This document shows, one piece after another, positions 43,701-51,687 of a stretch of 64,000 nucleotides of DNA; position 1 is the stretch's first letter; the number at the start of each line of letters is the position of its first letter. This DNA comes from CBFHTC01 sp965658815 (GTDB lineage: Bacteria > Pseudomonadota > Alphaproteobacteria > Rickettsiales > Rickettsiaceae). The notes under the pieces are model-generated. The model searched no databases and was not told the origin of the DNA. It saw nothing but the letters and a program-made list of their open reading frames with translations. The translations under genes and the position numbers were made by a program. The DNA is taken from assembly GCA_965658815.1 (NCBI GenBank), contig CBFHTC010000002.1:47505-111504 (forward strand), given 5' to 3'.

Positions 43701-44212
43701 AATGCAAATATTATATATGGATAATCAATAAATATTCTAGCAAATATAACTCCTAGAATTAATGATGTATATGTGCTAACTTGAACATAGGCATTGCCTC
43801 TATGTATCAGACTTTCTGGTAATAGTTTTTTAATTAATGACATTTTAATAGGACTAAAAAATGCCGAATGAGTTCCCATAAAAAATAGAGATATCATCAT
43901 CGTCAATATACTTTTTTGCAAATAAGCAATAAAAAATATAATAATTATAACTATCTCTGAAACTTTGACATATAAGGCCACTAACCGAGTAGGATATTTA
44001 TCTGATAAATTTCCTGATAATTTTGCAAATAATATAAAAGGGGAAATCATTAAAAAATTTACTAAAGCCGAAAAAGAAGCTTCTTGTGATTGAAAGTAAA
44101 ATGTAATAAATATGATTACTATGTTACGAAGAATTGAATCATTTAACGCTTCACTAAATTGTGAAATAAAGTGTAAATTAAAGTTCCTATAAGAAAATAC
44201 TGATTTTTGCAT
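40742..44212 (-). CDS. aas: Trifunctional Aas: MFS lysophospholipid transporter - acyltransferase - acyl-ACP synthetase
   Basis: A 1156-residue fusion. Residues 1-410 are an MFS transporter of the LplT type. Residues 440-640 are a PlsC acyltransferase with NHISFID (H-x4-D motif, near 461) and FPEGRLS. Residues 690-1150 are an AMP-forming acyl-ACP synthetase with ILFTSGSEGHPKAV (near 822), GYGATETSP and YNTGDI. Together these import lysophospholipids, activate fatty acids and re-acylate the glycerol backbone, i.e. membrane lipid salvage. The same three-part fusion is known in Rickettsiales. Partial copies of its 3' end lie downstream. Confidence 0.92.
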   Translation of the reverse strand: MQKSVFSYRNFNLHFISQFSEALNDSILRNIVIIFITFYFQSQEASFSALVNFLMISPFILFAKLSGNLSDKYPTRLVALYVKVSEIVIIIIFFIAYLQKSILTMMISLFFMGTHSAFFSPIKMSLIKKLLPESLIHRGNAYVQVSTYTSLILGVIFARIFIDYPYIIFAFMFIIANVALISTYLIELHEMTKDDIIIKYNPLKNIRDSISNTFANHDLKMTILGITTALFIIATMSSLMPAIIKKYLAGDKTILSLLTVIPVLGIVTGSLLNSKIKQRFSNKYIALSLFMIGLCFLSISSIIQDQEIQYSHFMEITLNQFLFNYNNIWLMITLFVLGIISAFLIVPLYLNIQILSDKNNIGRNVATQTTFSSTFGHILASIYIIILQTIRCDEKLILVLITSKIFLASYCFFINIENSIIIPRFIIHKIVGFFLIPFRVSVEGLENIEKTEKNKNIFIANHISFIDGILVVYAAHIKQIVPVISKSFLTKNPWMAVLLKGILEKFYVVDESNPMGIKNLIKFINDTDDDINVLIFPEGRLSNNNILMKMFDGPSKISLDTNSDIIPIFLDGPEKSIFSRTKSKLEYFPKITVFFRQAIKVSSFNHIEDQKEKIQSITQKMYDVLCDMNTKIKINNSSTLFQSLIEKYKNSKSKEIIFTDHEKYYLEQGESIYTVLISAIALGDEIKKIQKFSNATNVGLLVPSTPATLKAFYAIQYAKLVPAIINFTNGVQTIQNSLNIAKIKTIYTFRKFIKKGNLEELVDTLSNNYDIVYIEDINPLNTNTTNIISRMIMRTKLFFAYIAPQQFYYPNNPNSAAVILFTSGSEGHPKAVNLSHINLQSNISQLTSKIDTNTSDCLFHALPIFHSFGLITMLLAVQSNIKTLFFPDPKRYIFIPNLIYNANATILFSTNTFLKLYAEYAHQYDFYSLRYVFAGAEKLENSTRQMFFEKFGIRILEGYGATETSPVISVCSNMHYKVDTVGRFLPLIEHKIVPVEGISEGGELHIKGPNVMLGYMTINNPGKINYLKSWYNTGDIVSIDNKGFIKILGRIKRFAKIAGEMISLTVCEDLVQSDNIKNEICCVVIKNNKDQETIVCLSTIAIEQDNIIKLCKEKGISTMHLPKIYFQVKEIIKLSTGKNNYPEMQKIAQKLFIDTN

Positions 44213-44296
44213 AAGGTTAATTCTATATTCAAATTATATATCATAAAATTCTTTAAAAGTAAAATATTTTTATAAAAAAATATTAATGTTTAGTTA

Positions 44297-45676
44297 TCAA
44301 TCATTCCCTTCGGTTGATTCTATTTCGTTAAAAATCTTTTGTAAATGAATAATTTTAGAGATATTGTGTTTACTTTTTGGCCTTGGAGCGTATATATTTT
44401 CGATATTCATTTTAAGGCATTCTTTTACTCTGATATCGCTTTTATTGACTTGACGCACATCGCCTGACAAATTGATCTCGCCAAAAAATGCTGAATATTT
44501 TAATATAGGTTTACGTAAAAATGCAGATATCAATGCCGCAGCAACAGCCAAATCAGCTGCTGGTTCTTGAATTTTTAGCCCACCCGATACGGTAAGGTAT
44601 ATATCATAGCTGGATATTTTTATACCACATCTTTTTTCAAGCACGGCGATAATCATTGATAATCTATTTGGATCCCAACCTATGACATATCTTCTTGGAA
44701 CTGGAATAAAGCTTTTAATCACTAAGGCTTGAATCTCATTCAGTATTGGCCTCATGCCTTCTATACCCGCAAAAATAACCGATCCACTTGTATAAGAGTG
44801 ATTTGCGATTAATGTTTGAGACGGATTATCAACTTCTTTTAACCCGGTGTCTGTCATTTCAAAGATACCCAATTCATTTACGCTACCAAAACGATTTTTA
44901 ATTGATCGAATGATTCGAAATTGATAATTTGTATCTGTTTCAAAGTATAAGACGCAATCCACCATATGTTCAAGAATTTTAGGCCCGGCAATTTGACCAT
45001 CTTTTGTTATATGCCCTATAATAATTAGCGATATATTTCTATTTTTACAATAATTGATCAGTATGTTAGAAGTTGCTTTTACCTGAGAAATGCTACCAGG
45101 AATACTTGAGATTTGATTTGAGGCTATAGTTTGAATTGAATCAATAATTAATATATTGATTTTTTCATTTTTTTCAATTGTAGCGATAATGTCTTCCACA
45201 GAAGATGATGTAATCATATGAGCGTGATTAAAATTAGACATTTTTAATCTTTGAGCTCTGAGCGATATTTGAGCGGCAGATTCTTCCGCTGTAACGTAAA
45301 AGATTTTCAAGTTATGTAATTTGTCAATAATTTGTATCAGTAGTGTGGATTTACCAATTCCTGGCTCGCCTCCGATTAAGATCGCGCTACCAATGACGAT
45401 ACCGCCTCCTAGAACTTGATCTAGTTCGTTAATTGATGTTTTAACTCGAATATGTAAATGTAAATCATTTGAGCAATTAAAAGATTTTAAATTTACCGCG
45501 TTTCCTCCTGATAGTCCTAGTTCAATTTCTCCATTTTTATTTGATTTTTTTACTCCAAAGGAAGATATTTCAATCATTTCTTCTGATATTGTATTCCAAG
45601 ATGAACATTCCATGCATTTTCCTTGCCATTTAGTATAAGATGCGCCGCATTGATTGCATATAAATAATTTTTTCAA
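44297..45676 (-). CDS. radA: DNA repair protein RadA
   Basis: RadA (459 residues) is a RecA-like helicase for recombination intermediates. N-terminal C4 zinc finger (FICNQCGASYTKWQGKCMEC), Walker A GGEPGIGKSTL, Walker B ILIIDSIQT, the RadA-specific KNRFGSVNELG, and a Lon-protease-like C-terminal domain with SGGLKIQEPAADLAVAAA. Length and motifs are complete. Divergent from the DciA-like gene. Confidence 0.96.
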   Translation of the reverse strand: MKKLFICNQCGASYTKWQGKCMECSSWNTISEEMIEISSFGVKKSNKNGEIELGLSGGNAVNLKSFNCSNDLHLHIRVKTSINELDQVLGGGIVIGSAILIGGEPGIGKSTLLIQIIDKLHNLKIFYVTAEESAAQISLRAQRLKMSNFNHAHMITSSSVEDIIATIEKNEKINILIIDSIQTIASNQISSIPGSISQVKATSNILINYCKNRNISLIIIGHITKDGQIAGPKILEHMVDCVLYFETDTNYQFRIIRSIKNRFGSVNELGIFEMTDTGLKEVDNPSQTLIANHSYTSGSVIFAGIEGMRPILNEIQALVIKSFIPVPRRYVIGWDPNRLSMIIAVLEKRCGIKISSYDIYLTVSGGLKIQEPAADLAVAAALISAFLRKPILKYSAFFGEINLSGDVRQVNKSDIRVKECLKMNIENIYAPRPKSKHNISKIIHLQKIFNEIESTEGND

Positions 45677-45727
45677 TTCTTTTTTTTTTTTTTATTTTAA
45701 TATCAAAAGCTTTATTTGTAAAGATTT

Positions 45728-46003
45728 ATGCGTAATAATATATTTATGTTAAAAGATATTATAAGTAATCTTGCTTGCAAAAAATACGGAACAATTTTAG
45801 GCCTTTTAAAGGTTAATTGGAATATCATTGATGATGGAAAGAAGACTTATCCTAAATCTTATAATAGTAGAACTAAAATTTTAATTGTGAAATGCGCGGA
45901 TTCTGAGGCGATTTTATCTTCGCGCTATTTGGTCGATTCTATAAAGGAAAAAATATTAGCTAATTTTTCATTGGAGGTTAAAGTAGTAAAATTTGTTAAG
46001 TAG
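45728..46003 (+). CDS. DUF721 / DciA-like helicase loader
   Basis: A 91-residue protein with the DUF721 pattern: an early helix, a Trp (LKVNWNIIDDG), then a strand TKILIVKCADS and an amphipathic helix ending in EVKVVKFVK. DciA loads replicative helicase DnaB in bacteria lacking DnaC. It is shorter than most (130-150 residues) and has only the core, so the call is tentative. Confidence 0.55.
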   Translation: MRNNIFMLKDIISNLACKKYGTILGLLKVNWNIIDDGKKTYPKSYNSRTKILIVKCADSEAILSSRYLVDSIKEKILANFSLEVKVVKFVK

Positions 46004-46070
46004 TTTTTTTCAATCTTTTTTAGATACAGAGAGATTAATATTATTAGACATTGTACCATACTTTATTCAG

Positions 46071-46192
46071 TCATACATGGTTAGCCATAGTAAGCCGCCA
46101 ATAATTATGATAGCTATAATTAATTCTATAACTGTAGTGTAGTAGGGAATACCGGGGCTCTTTATATCTTCTCCGATAACTGTTTCATTAAT
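46071..46192 (-). other. In-frame open stretch after proS encoding a membrane span, no ATG
   Basis: After the proS TAA the same frame stays open for about 43 codons and encodes INETVIGEDIKSPGIPYYTT followed by a hydrophobic span (VIELIIAIIIIGGLLWL). No ATG, GTG or TTG precedes it in frame; only ATT is available. It may be a small gene with a rare start, a stop-readthrough extension or a remnant. The rest of 46004-46201 shows nothing else. Confidence 0.25.
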
Positions 46193-46201
46193 TGTAATAT
46201 T

Positions 46202-47428
46202 TTATATTTTTAAATATTGTGTTATATCTTTTGCTGTCTTTATAACTTCATTAGAATTATTCTTTCTATCTCTAAGTTCAATTTGTTTACCTACTATTAA
46301 CACATATCTTATACCCATTAGTTCTGCATTTTGAATTTTCACGCCAAAGGAATCCTCTGTGTCATCGATTAAAACATCAAAGTCATTTTTGATCAAATCT
46401 TCATATATGTTATTTGCAATTTGCGATTGAATTTTGAGGTCTAAAATAACTAAATCAAAAGGTTGAAGGGCTTTTGGAAATATCAAGCTCTCCTGTTGAA
46501 GCTCTATAATCGAGGCAAGAAGTCTTGATACTCCGATACCGTAAGATCCCATCTCTGCATATTTGATTTCATTCTTTGCATTGTGAAAATTTGCGTTCAT
46601 TTTATGCGAATACTTTGTTCCAAAATAAAATATATGACCCACCTCAATCGCCTTTGCCTTTTCAATATCTTTATTTATTGCATCATGTTTATCTTCAGTG
46701 ACCGCATAAATATCTTGTACTTCGTCAAAATTAGTTCTATCAATAGATAATATTTTTTTGTCGAAAAATATAGTCGATTCTCCTGTTTTTGAAATAATAT
46801 TAAACTCGTGGCAGAAATCTCCTCCTATTTGTCCAGAGTCCGCTTTGCAAGCTATCACAGTTAAGTCTAAACTTTGAAATATATTCATATAGAGTGAGTA
46901 TATTTTTTTATATGTTATCTTTGCATTTTCTTCCGATGAGTCAAAAGAATAAGCATCTTGCATTAAAAACTCGCGACTTCTCATGACGCCATATCTAGGT
47001 CGAATTTCATCTCTAAATTTCCAGCTAATTTGATTAATAACAATTGGCAGTTGCTTATAAGATGATATCGCAGATTTAAAAACTTCGGTCGCAATTTCTT
47101 CAGCTGTAGGACCATAAATTAGTTCGTTATTATGTCTGTCCTTCATTCTTAATGTCTCTTTTCCATAAGCATTATATCTCTCTGACTGAATCCATAAAGA
47201 TGATGGGTGTAAAGTTGGAGATAAAAAAGTTGCAATATTTGCTTGCTCCATCTTCTTTTCAATAAATCTCGATAATTTATTTAATATCTTGATTCCTAAG
47301 GGGAGCCAAGTAAAAATGCCAGCAGAAATTTGTCTTATCATACCTGATTTCATCATATAATCATAAGAAAAAGACCCGGAGGCTTTGACAAACTTTAAAG
47401 TTGGCATAATAAAAGATGATTTCTTCAT
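46202..47428 (-). CDS. proS: Prolyl-tRNA synthetase (short alphaproteobacterial type)
   Basis: Class II synthetase, 408 residues, lacking the large YbaK-like editing domain found in E. coli, as usual in alphaproteobacteria. Motif 1: KSGMIRQISAGIFTWLPLG. Motif 2: ISWKFRDEIRPRYGVMRSREF. Motif 3 region: EMGSYGIGVSRLLASI. A C-terminal anticodon-binding domain follows. Confidence 0.95.
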   Translation of the reverse strand: MKKSSFIMPTLKFVKASGSFSYDYMMKSGMIRQISAGIFTWLPLGIKILNKLSRFIEKKMEQANIATFLSPTLHPSSLWIQSERYNAYGKETLRMKDRHNNELIYGPTAEEIATEVFKSAISSYKQLPIVINQISWKFRDEIRPRYGVMRSREFLMQDAYSFDSSEENAKITYKKIYSLYMNIFQSLDLTVIACKADSGQIGGDFCHEFNIISKTGESTIFFDKKILSIDRTNFDEVQDIYAVTEDKHDAINKDIEKAKAIEVGHIFYFGTKYSHKMNANFHNAKNEIKYAEMGSYGIGVSRLLASIIELQQESLIFPKALQPFDLVILDLKIQSQIANNIYEDLIKNDFDVLIDDTEDSFGVKIQNAELMGIRYVLIVGKQIELRDRKNNSNEVIKTAKDITQYLKI

Positions 47429-47541
47429 ACAAAATTAGTATTAATAATTGTTTCATGTTATATCACATAATTATAAATCTGTCAATTAAATTATTAAAAT
47501 ACCATATTGTAAATTTTTTAAATTTTTTTTTAAAAAAACTA

Positions 47542-47570
47542 TTGACATATGATTACTTATATTCCATAAT
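47542..47570 (+). promoter_or_regulatory. mraZ (division cluster) promoter
   Basis: TTGACA (47542-47547), 17-nt spacer and CATAAT (47565-47570), 39 nt before the mraZ ATG. Confidence 0.65.
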
Positions 47571-47583
47571 CTTACTAGAGAAG

Positions 47584-47607
47584 CCCATAAAACCCCACAA
47601 CAAACCA
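47584..47607 (+). promoter_or_regulatory. Putative MraZ operator (three boxes, 10-bp period)
   Basis: CCCA at 47584, CCCA at 47594 and ACCA at 47604 lie exactly 10 bp apart between the -10 and the mraZ ATG. On the other strand they read TGGG, TGGG, TGGT. E. coli MraZ binds TGGG-type direct repeats with a 10-bp period upstream of its own gene. The spacing and place match; the orientation is opposite to what I recall for E. coli. Confidence 0.5.
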
Positions 47608-47609
47608 CA

Positions 47610-48053
47610 ATGTCCCTATTAGTATCTAAGTTCGAACATCCAATTGACTCAAAATTGCGTGTATCGGTTCCATCTGACTTTCGCGCTTCCTTGATATGCA
47701 ATGATGTTGATTTTATAATGTTATATCCTTCAATTCGTAATAATTGCCTTGAAGGATGTAGTATAAAAAGATTTCAAGATATTTCTGAAATGATATCAAA
47801 TATGAACGATTACTCAGACGAAAGAGATGCTTTGGAGTTTGCAATTTTTGCAGAGGCAACTAAAGTAACAATTGATAAGCAAGGTCGCATGACATTGTCA
47901 AAAAAATTGATTGAAAAATATAATTTTAATAATAAAGTGGTTTTTGTTGGAAAAGGTAAATTTTTCGAGATTTGGAACGAAAAGGATTTAGCTAAAAAAA
48001 TGGATTCCTTAAATAATACAAAATTAAAGTATCAATTCTTTAGAGGAGTGTAA
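47610..48053 (+). CDS. mraZ: Transcriptional regulator MraZ
   Basis: MraZ (147 residues) is a ring-forming AbrB-fold regulator of the division and wall cluster. Two SpoVT/AbrB repeats are visible: FEHPIDSKLRVSVPSDFRA and AEATKVTIDKQGRMTLSKKL. It heads mraZ-rsmH-ftsL-ftsI, with the stop overlapping the rsmH start (TAATG). Confidence 0.93.
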   Translation: MSLLVSKFEHPIDSKLRVSVPSDFRASLICNDVDFIMLYPSIRNNCLEGCSIKRFQDISEMISNMNDYSDERDALEFAIFAEATKVTIDKQGRMTLSKKLIEKYNFNNKVVFVGKGKFFEIWNEKDLAKKMDSLNNTKLKYQFFRGV

Positions 48054-48919
48054 TGATAGAAAGATTTCATTATCCAGTCATGTTAAGTGAAGTGCTGGAG
48101 GGTATATCAGTTACTCAAAATAAGTTTTATCTTGACTGTACTTTTGGACAAGGAGGGTACTCAGAAGCTTTTTTAAAAAAAGGCGCATATGTTGTTGCTT
48201 TTGATCAAGATGAATCTTCTTGTACATTTGCAGATGAAATTAAAAAATTATATTCTGATAAATTTACATTTATATTAGATAACTTTATGTTTATTGACCA
48301 AATTAAGAATCGCCTATTTGATGGTATCGTTTTTGATTTAGGTCTATCACATACTCAGCTTCAAGATGAAACACGAGGTTTTAGTTTTAATAATAAAAAT
48401 TCTTTAAATATGAATATGTCTACAAAGTATGGCAAAAGTGTCTTTGATTTAATTAATTTTGGTAAAGAGGACGAAATTGCAAATATTTTGTATTATAATG
48501 CCAACGAGTATAAGTCACGTAAAATTGCAAAATATATAGTGAACTATCGTGCAAAAAAATCAATTGAAACTTCTCATGAATTAGCAAAAGTTATAGCTTC
48601 TGCATTTTCTTACATTAAATATTCTCGTACTCATGTCGCTACAAAAAGCTTTCAGGCTCTGCGTATATGGGCAAATGATGAATTAAATGCTTTAAAGGTC
48701 GCTTTATCTAAATCATTAGATTTATTGTCAGAAGAGGGTATTTTGTGTATTGTAAGCTTTCATAGTGAAGAAGATAGAATTGTAAAAAGTTTTATTCGTG
48801 AGCATATGATAAAAATTAATAAAAAAGTCATTAAGCCGAGCAGAGAAGAGGTGTTAAAAAATTTATCCTCTAGGTCTGCCGTAATGAGATTGGCAAAGAA
48901 AAAGGTGTTGGTATGTTAA
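48053..48919 (+). CDS. rsmH: 16S rRNA m4C1402 methyltransferase
   Basis: RsmH/MraW (288 residues) methylates C1402 in the decoding centre. SAM-binding motif LDCTFGQGGYSEAFLKKGA, then VFDLGLSHTQLQDETRGFSF, and C-terminal FQALRIWANDELNALK and IVSFHSEEDRIVKSF. All family motifs are present. Overlaps mraZ upstream and the ftsL-like frame downstream. Confidence 0.96.
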   Translation: MIERFHYPVMLSEVLEGISVTQNKFYLDCTFGQGGYSEAFLKKGAYVVAFDQDESSCTFADEIKKLYSDKFTFILDNFMFIDQIKNRLFDGIVFDLGLSHTQLQDETRGFSFNNKNSLNMNMSTKYGKSVFDLINFGKEDEIANILYYNANEYKSRKIAKYIVNYRAKKSIETSHELAKVIASAFSYIKYSRTHVATKSFQALRIWANDELNALKVALSKSLDLLSEEGILCIVSFHSEEDRIVKSFIREHMIKINKKVIKPSREEVLKNLSSRSAVMRLAKKKVLVC

Positions 48920-49080
48920 ATTTAAAAAAATTCTTACTTATTATGATATCTATCGTGTTATTTACAGGTGGCTCATATGAAAATAAGATTTATGATAAAA
49001 CTATAGCTTTAGAGGCGGAAAATAAAATCTTAAGAGAAGAGATAAAATCGTTAAAGTTTCATTTTAAGTGGTGGTGGTAG
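48913..49080 (+). CDS. ftsL: FtsL-like short division protein
   Basis: A 55-residue frame overlapping the end of rsmH. One hydrophobic helix (KKFLLIMISIVLFTGG) is followed by a short coiled coil (KTIALEAENKILREEIKSLK). This is the topology of FtsL, and the place between rsmH and ftsI is where ftsL belongs. At half the usual length it is probably reduced. Sequence conservation in this family is low, so the call rests on topology and position. Confidence 0.6.
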   Translation: MLNLKKFLLIMISIVLFTGGSYENKIYDKTIALEAENKILREEIKSLKFHFKWWW

Positions 49081-49085
49081 TATAT

Positions 49086-50249
49086 ATGAAAAAATATTTT
49101 ATATTTATAAGTTTCTATTTGTTCTCATTGAATAGTCCAAATAATGAAGCTTTATTGAACAACAAAAACTCAAATCAAGAAGATATCAATGTTTATGATA
49201 GAAATAAAAATTTGTTATATACAAAAATATTAGATTATGGTCTTATAGTCAATATTCAAGAAATTTATGATACTAAGAAATTTAATGATAAGTTACTAAG
49301 TTTAAACTTAACCATAAGTAAAGAGGAAAGAGAAAAGATTATAAAGAATATAGCCATGAATAAAACTATTTATATATATGACAAATTCATTAGTGTCTAT
49401 GATAAAGAGGTTCTATTATCTACTTTTCCTAATAAAGATTTATTTACTTTTCATCATAACGAATCTTTCAGTTTAAAATCAAAGACTTTAGAAAATTTAT
49501 TTTTCTTTCAAGCCAATGGAAAGCGGTACGATTTAATGCGACCGGAACGAACCTTGTCTATAGACTATAGTAAACAAGAGATTTTAAATGATAAAATTAG
49601 CGCTGATTTTGCCATCTTATTTGATTATACTACAGGAGAAATTCATGCTATATCTTTTAATCAGAATGAAAAAATCTTCACTTTATTTAATATTAAAAAT
49701 CAGTATAATGATTTCTTTTATTTAGTCGAGTATTTTTATCATTATGAAAATAATAGTATGTTGGTAGAAGAACCATATTTGTATTTTTTCACTAAAAAAA
49801 AAAAAGTATCTTTTAGTTCTTATTTAAAAAAAAATAAGAACAATAATGTTTATAATAGCAAAGTGCTATCAGTTATGAATAATAAATTTACTTATCCTAT
49901 CATATTAGGAGATGAGGAGTTATATGAAAAAGAGTACTCTGATTTAGAGAGTTTAAATTTGTATATTATGCATCTATGCCAGGTATTTCAAATTTTAGCA
50001 AATGATGGCTCTATTTCAAAATTAACTTTGGATTATGTAGAGCAAAAGAAGAATATTGTAGGAAATGTTATATCTGAAAAAATATTATCTTCATTTAATT
50101 CTAATAAGTTTTTTAATAATTTTGGTAATTATATTAATATCGAAAATAGACATATGCTTTATAAGAAAAATAATTTATTATGTTATATACACAATAATCA
50201 CAATGAGCATTTTGATGTAAATACTTTTGATCTACTTTTTGATTCTTAA
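49086..50249 (+). CDS. Degenerate FtsI/PBP3-like protein lacking transpeptidase motifs
   Basis: 387 residues from ATG 49086 (a GTG 18 nt earlier is possible), against 550-600 for FtsI. The order of FtsI landmarks can still be followed. There is an N-terminal hydrophobic segment, INVYDRNKNLLYTK (family: DRNG-x-LA) and RTLSIDYSKQEIL (family: TID-x-x-LQ). Then come FAILFDYTTGEIHAISF (family: MDVNTGEILAM) and LCQVFQILANDGSISK (family: AYAALANDG). The penicillin-binding SxxK serine, SxN and KTG motifs are not found. It therefore looks like a non-catalytic relic kept open in the division cluster. Catalytic wall synthesis at this locus is presumably lost. Confidence 0.6.
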   Translation: MKKYFIFISFYLFSLNSPNNEALLNNKNSNQEDINVYDRNKNLLYTKILDYGLIVNIQEIYDTKKFNDKLLSLNLTISKEEREKIIKNIAMNKTIYIYDKFISVYDKEVLLSTFPNKDLFTFHHNESFSLKSKTLENLFFFQANGKRYDLMRPERTLSIDYSKQEILNDKISADFAILFDYTTGEIHAISFNQNEKIFTLFNIKNQYNDFFYLVEYFYHYENNSMLVEEPYLYFFTKKKKVSFSSYLKKNKNNNVYNSKVLSVMNNKFTYPIILGDEELYEKEYSDLESLNLYIMHLCQVFQILANDGSISKLTLDYVEQKKNIVGNVISEKILSSFNSNKFFNNFGNYINIENRHMLYKKNNLLCYIHNNHNEHFDVNTFDLLFDS

Positions 50250-50272
50250 GTTAATATTTTTCATAGATTATA

Positions 50273-50301
50273 TTGACATTAAGTATAAATCTTGTTATAT
50301 A
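50273..50301 (+). promoter_or_regulatory. Promoter of tRNA-Gly
   Basis: Consensus TTGACA (50273-50278), 17-nt spacer and TATATA (50296-50301), 9 nt before the tRNA 5' end. Confidence 0.75.
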
Positions 50302-50310
50302 CTATCTATA

Positions 50311-50381
50311 GCGGGCATAGTTTAGAGGTAGAATAATACCTTGCCAAGGTATAGACACGAGTTCGATTCTCGTTGCTCGCG
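50311..50381 (+). tRNA. tRNA-Gly (anticodon GCC)
   Basis: Full cloverleaf: acceptor stem gcgggca/tgctcgc (one G-U pair), anticodon stem ATACC/GGTAT with loop TTGCCAA, T arm with GTTCGATTC. The CCA end is not encoded. It is preceded by a strong promoter. Confidence 0.95.
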
Positions 50382-50428
50382 CAAAGTCCATATTGTAAAA
50401 TTCTATTTTTCTGACCTAATGTTAAATT

Positions 50429-51469
50429 TTAAAAAGCTTCAATTTCATTGTCAATATTCTCTTCTGTATCAGAAGAATAATATAAGCTTAATCCGATAAA
50501 AGGTGCAGTTAAGGCTGTGACCATGACATATAGTACATTATTGTCTGCTTCGTTGTTTTTGTCCGTCTTGTTTAATAATTCATTATTGTCTTCAATTACT
50601 TCTGTATTTAAGGAGATTTCTTCATTAGCTTGTGCTGCTAGTGTATTGAATATCTTAGTTGTCACTTCAGCCAAAGGTCTGGCTTCTTTTGTATTTAAGG
50701 AAATTTGTTCTTTATTTTTATTCACTATTTCTCTTAGTTCTAATATTTTATTGAGAATTTCAGTTTTATTTGCTTCGATAAACTTTTGTTGTTCAGCGAT
50801 ACTCCGCTTATTTGCTTCGATAAACTTTTGTTGTTCAGCGATACTCTGCTTATTTGCGTCGATAAGGATTTTCTGATTAGCGATAATTTCTACATGTTCT
50901 TTTATAGTATCAGCGTTGTCTCTTATTAGTGTATTTGCTAGATGATCGATCGCTTGTTGTATTGTGACATTACCATCATAAAACTGATCGTAGTTATTCT
51001 CATATGTATTACCGTCGCTCCATTTTAAACCATTAAGCATTTTATTGACTATATCCTTGATGTGATTTATATCATAATAGTTATTATTTATGTAGGTTTG
51101 AGTATAATAGTTAGTATCTATGTTGGCTTTAGTATAATAGTTATTATTTATGTTGGCTTTAGTATAATGGTTATTATTTATGTAATTATAATAGCTAGAA
51201 AACTTATTATCTATGTTGTCTTTAGTATAATAGTTAAAAAACTTATTATCTATGTTGTCTTTAGTATAATGGTTATTATTTATGGAATTATAATTGATAA
51301 CAAACATGTTTTTTATTTGGTCTTTATTATAAAACTCACTATTTATGTTGCCTTGAGTATAATAGTTAGTATCTATGTGGGTTTTAGTATAAAACTGATT
51401 ATCTATTTCACTTTGAGTGTAAAACGATTTCTTCTGTCCCTTATTATTAACAATTAGCAGATATGGCAT
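50429..51469 (-). CDS. Decapeptide-repeat protein with coiled coil and C-terminal membrane anchor
   Basis: 346 residues with no signal peptide. Residues 15-140 are about eleven degenerate copies of a ten-residue unit of the form YYTKANIDNN (also HYTKDNIDNK, FYTQSEIDNQ). This resembles the YTKTEID repeats of phage tail fibres and some surface proteins. Residues 185-270 form a coiled coil with an internal duplication (QSIAEQQKFIEANK twice). One hydrophobic span (VLYVMVTALTAPFIGLSLYY) comes near the end, followed by an acidic tail ending in DNEIEAF. Function unknown. It is first in the genome order of three tail-anchored-type genes on the same strand. Confidence 0.72.
   Translation of the reverse strand: MPYLLIVNNKGQKKSFYTQSEIDNQFYTKTHIDTNYYTQGNINSEFYNKDQIKNMFVINYNSINNNHYTKDNIDNKFFNYYTKDNIDNKFSSYYNYINNNHYTKANINNNYYTKANIDTNYYTQTYINNNYYDINHIKDIVNKMLNGLKWSDGNTYENNYDQFYDGNVTIQQAIDHLANTLIRDNADTIKEHVEIIANQKILIDANKQSIAEQQKFIEANKRSIAEQQKFIEANKTEILNKILELREIVNKNKEQISLNTKEARPLAEVTTKIFNTLAAQANEEISLNTEVIEDNNELLNKTDKNNEADNNVLYVMVTALTAPFIGLSLYYSSDTEENIDNEIEAF
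51062..51430 (-). repeat. About 30-bp degenerate tandem repeats coding the decapeptide
   Basis: Imperfect 30-nt units with core tagtataatagtta (plus-strand view) encode the YYTK-type decapeptides. Copies differ, so this array is older than the L22 and 19-bp arrays. Confidence 0.75.
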
Positions 51470-51687
51470 ATTCTTTTATTTTTTTATTAATAATGATTTA
51501 AAATAAATTGGTTTGATATAAAAAATAGTATTTAGGCCATAAATTATTTTTCAATGTGCTTTTTGATCTTAATGATTAAAAGTAGGATTGCATGAGTCTT
51601 ATATAAGAAGTTGGTCGTTTATCTAAGTAAAGTGGAATAGAAGTTACCAAGTTTTTATTAATCAATACACTAAAGATCTTATTTCTG

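Noticed and set aside
51062..51457. Plus-strand hydrophobic 131-residue frame of IIVIIYVGFS-type repeats
   Set aside because: Antisense of the YYTK decapeptide repeat; the minus-strand gene has a sensible start, coiled coil and anchor.
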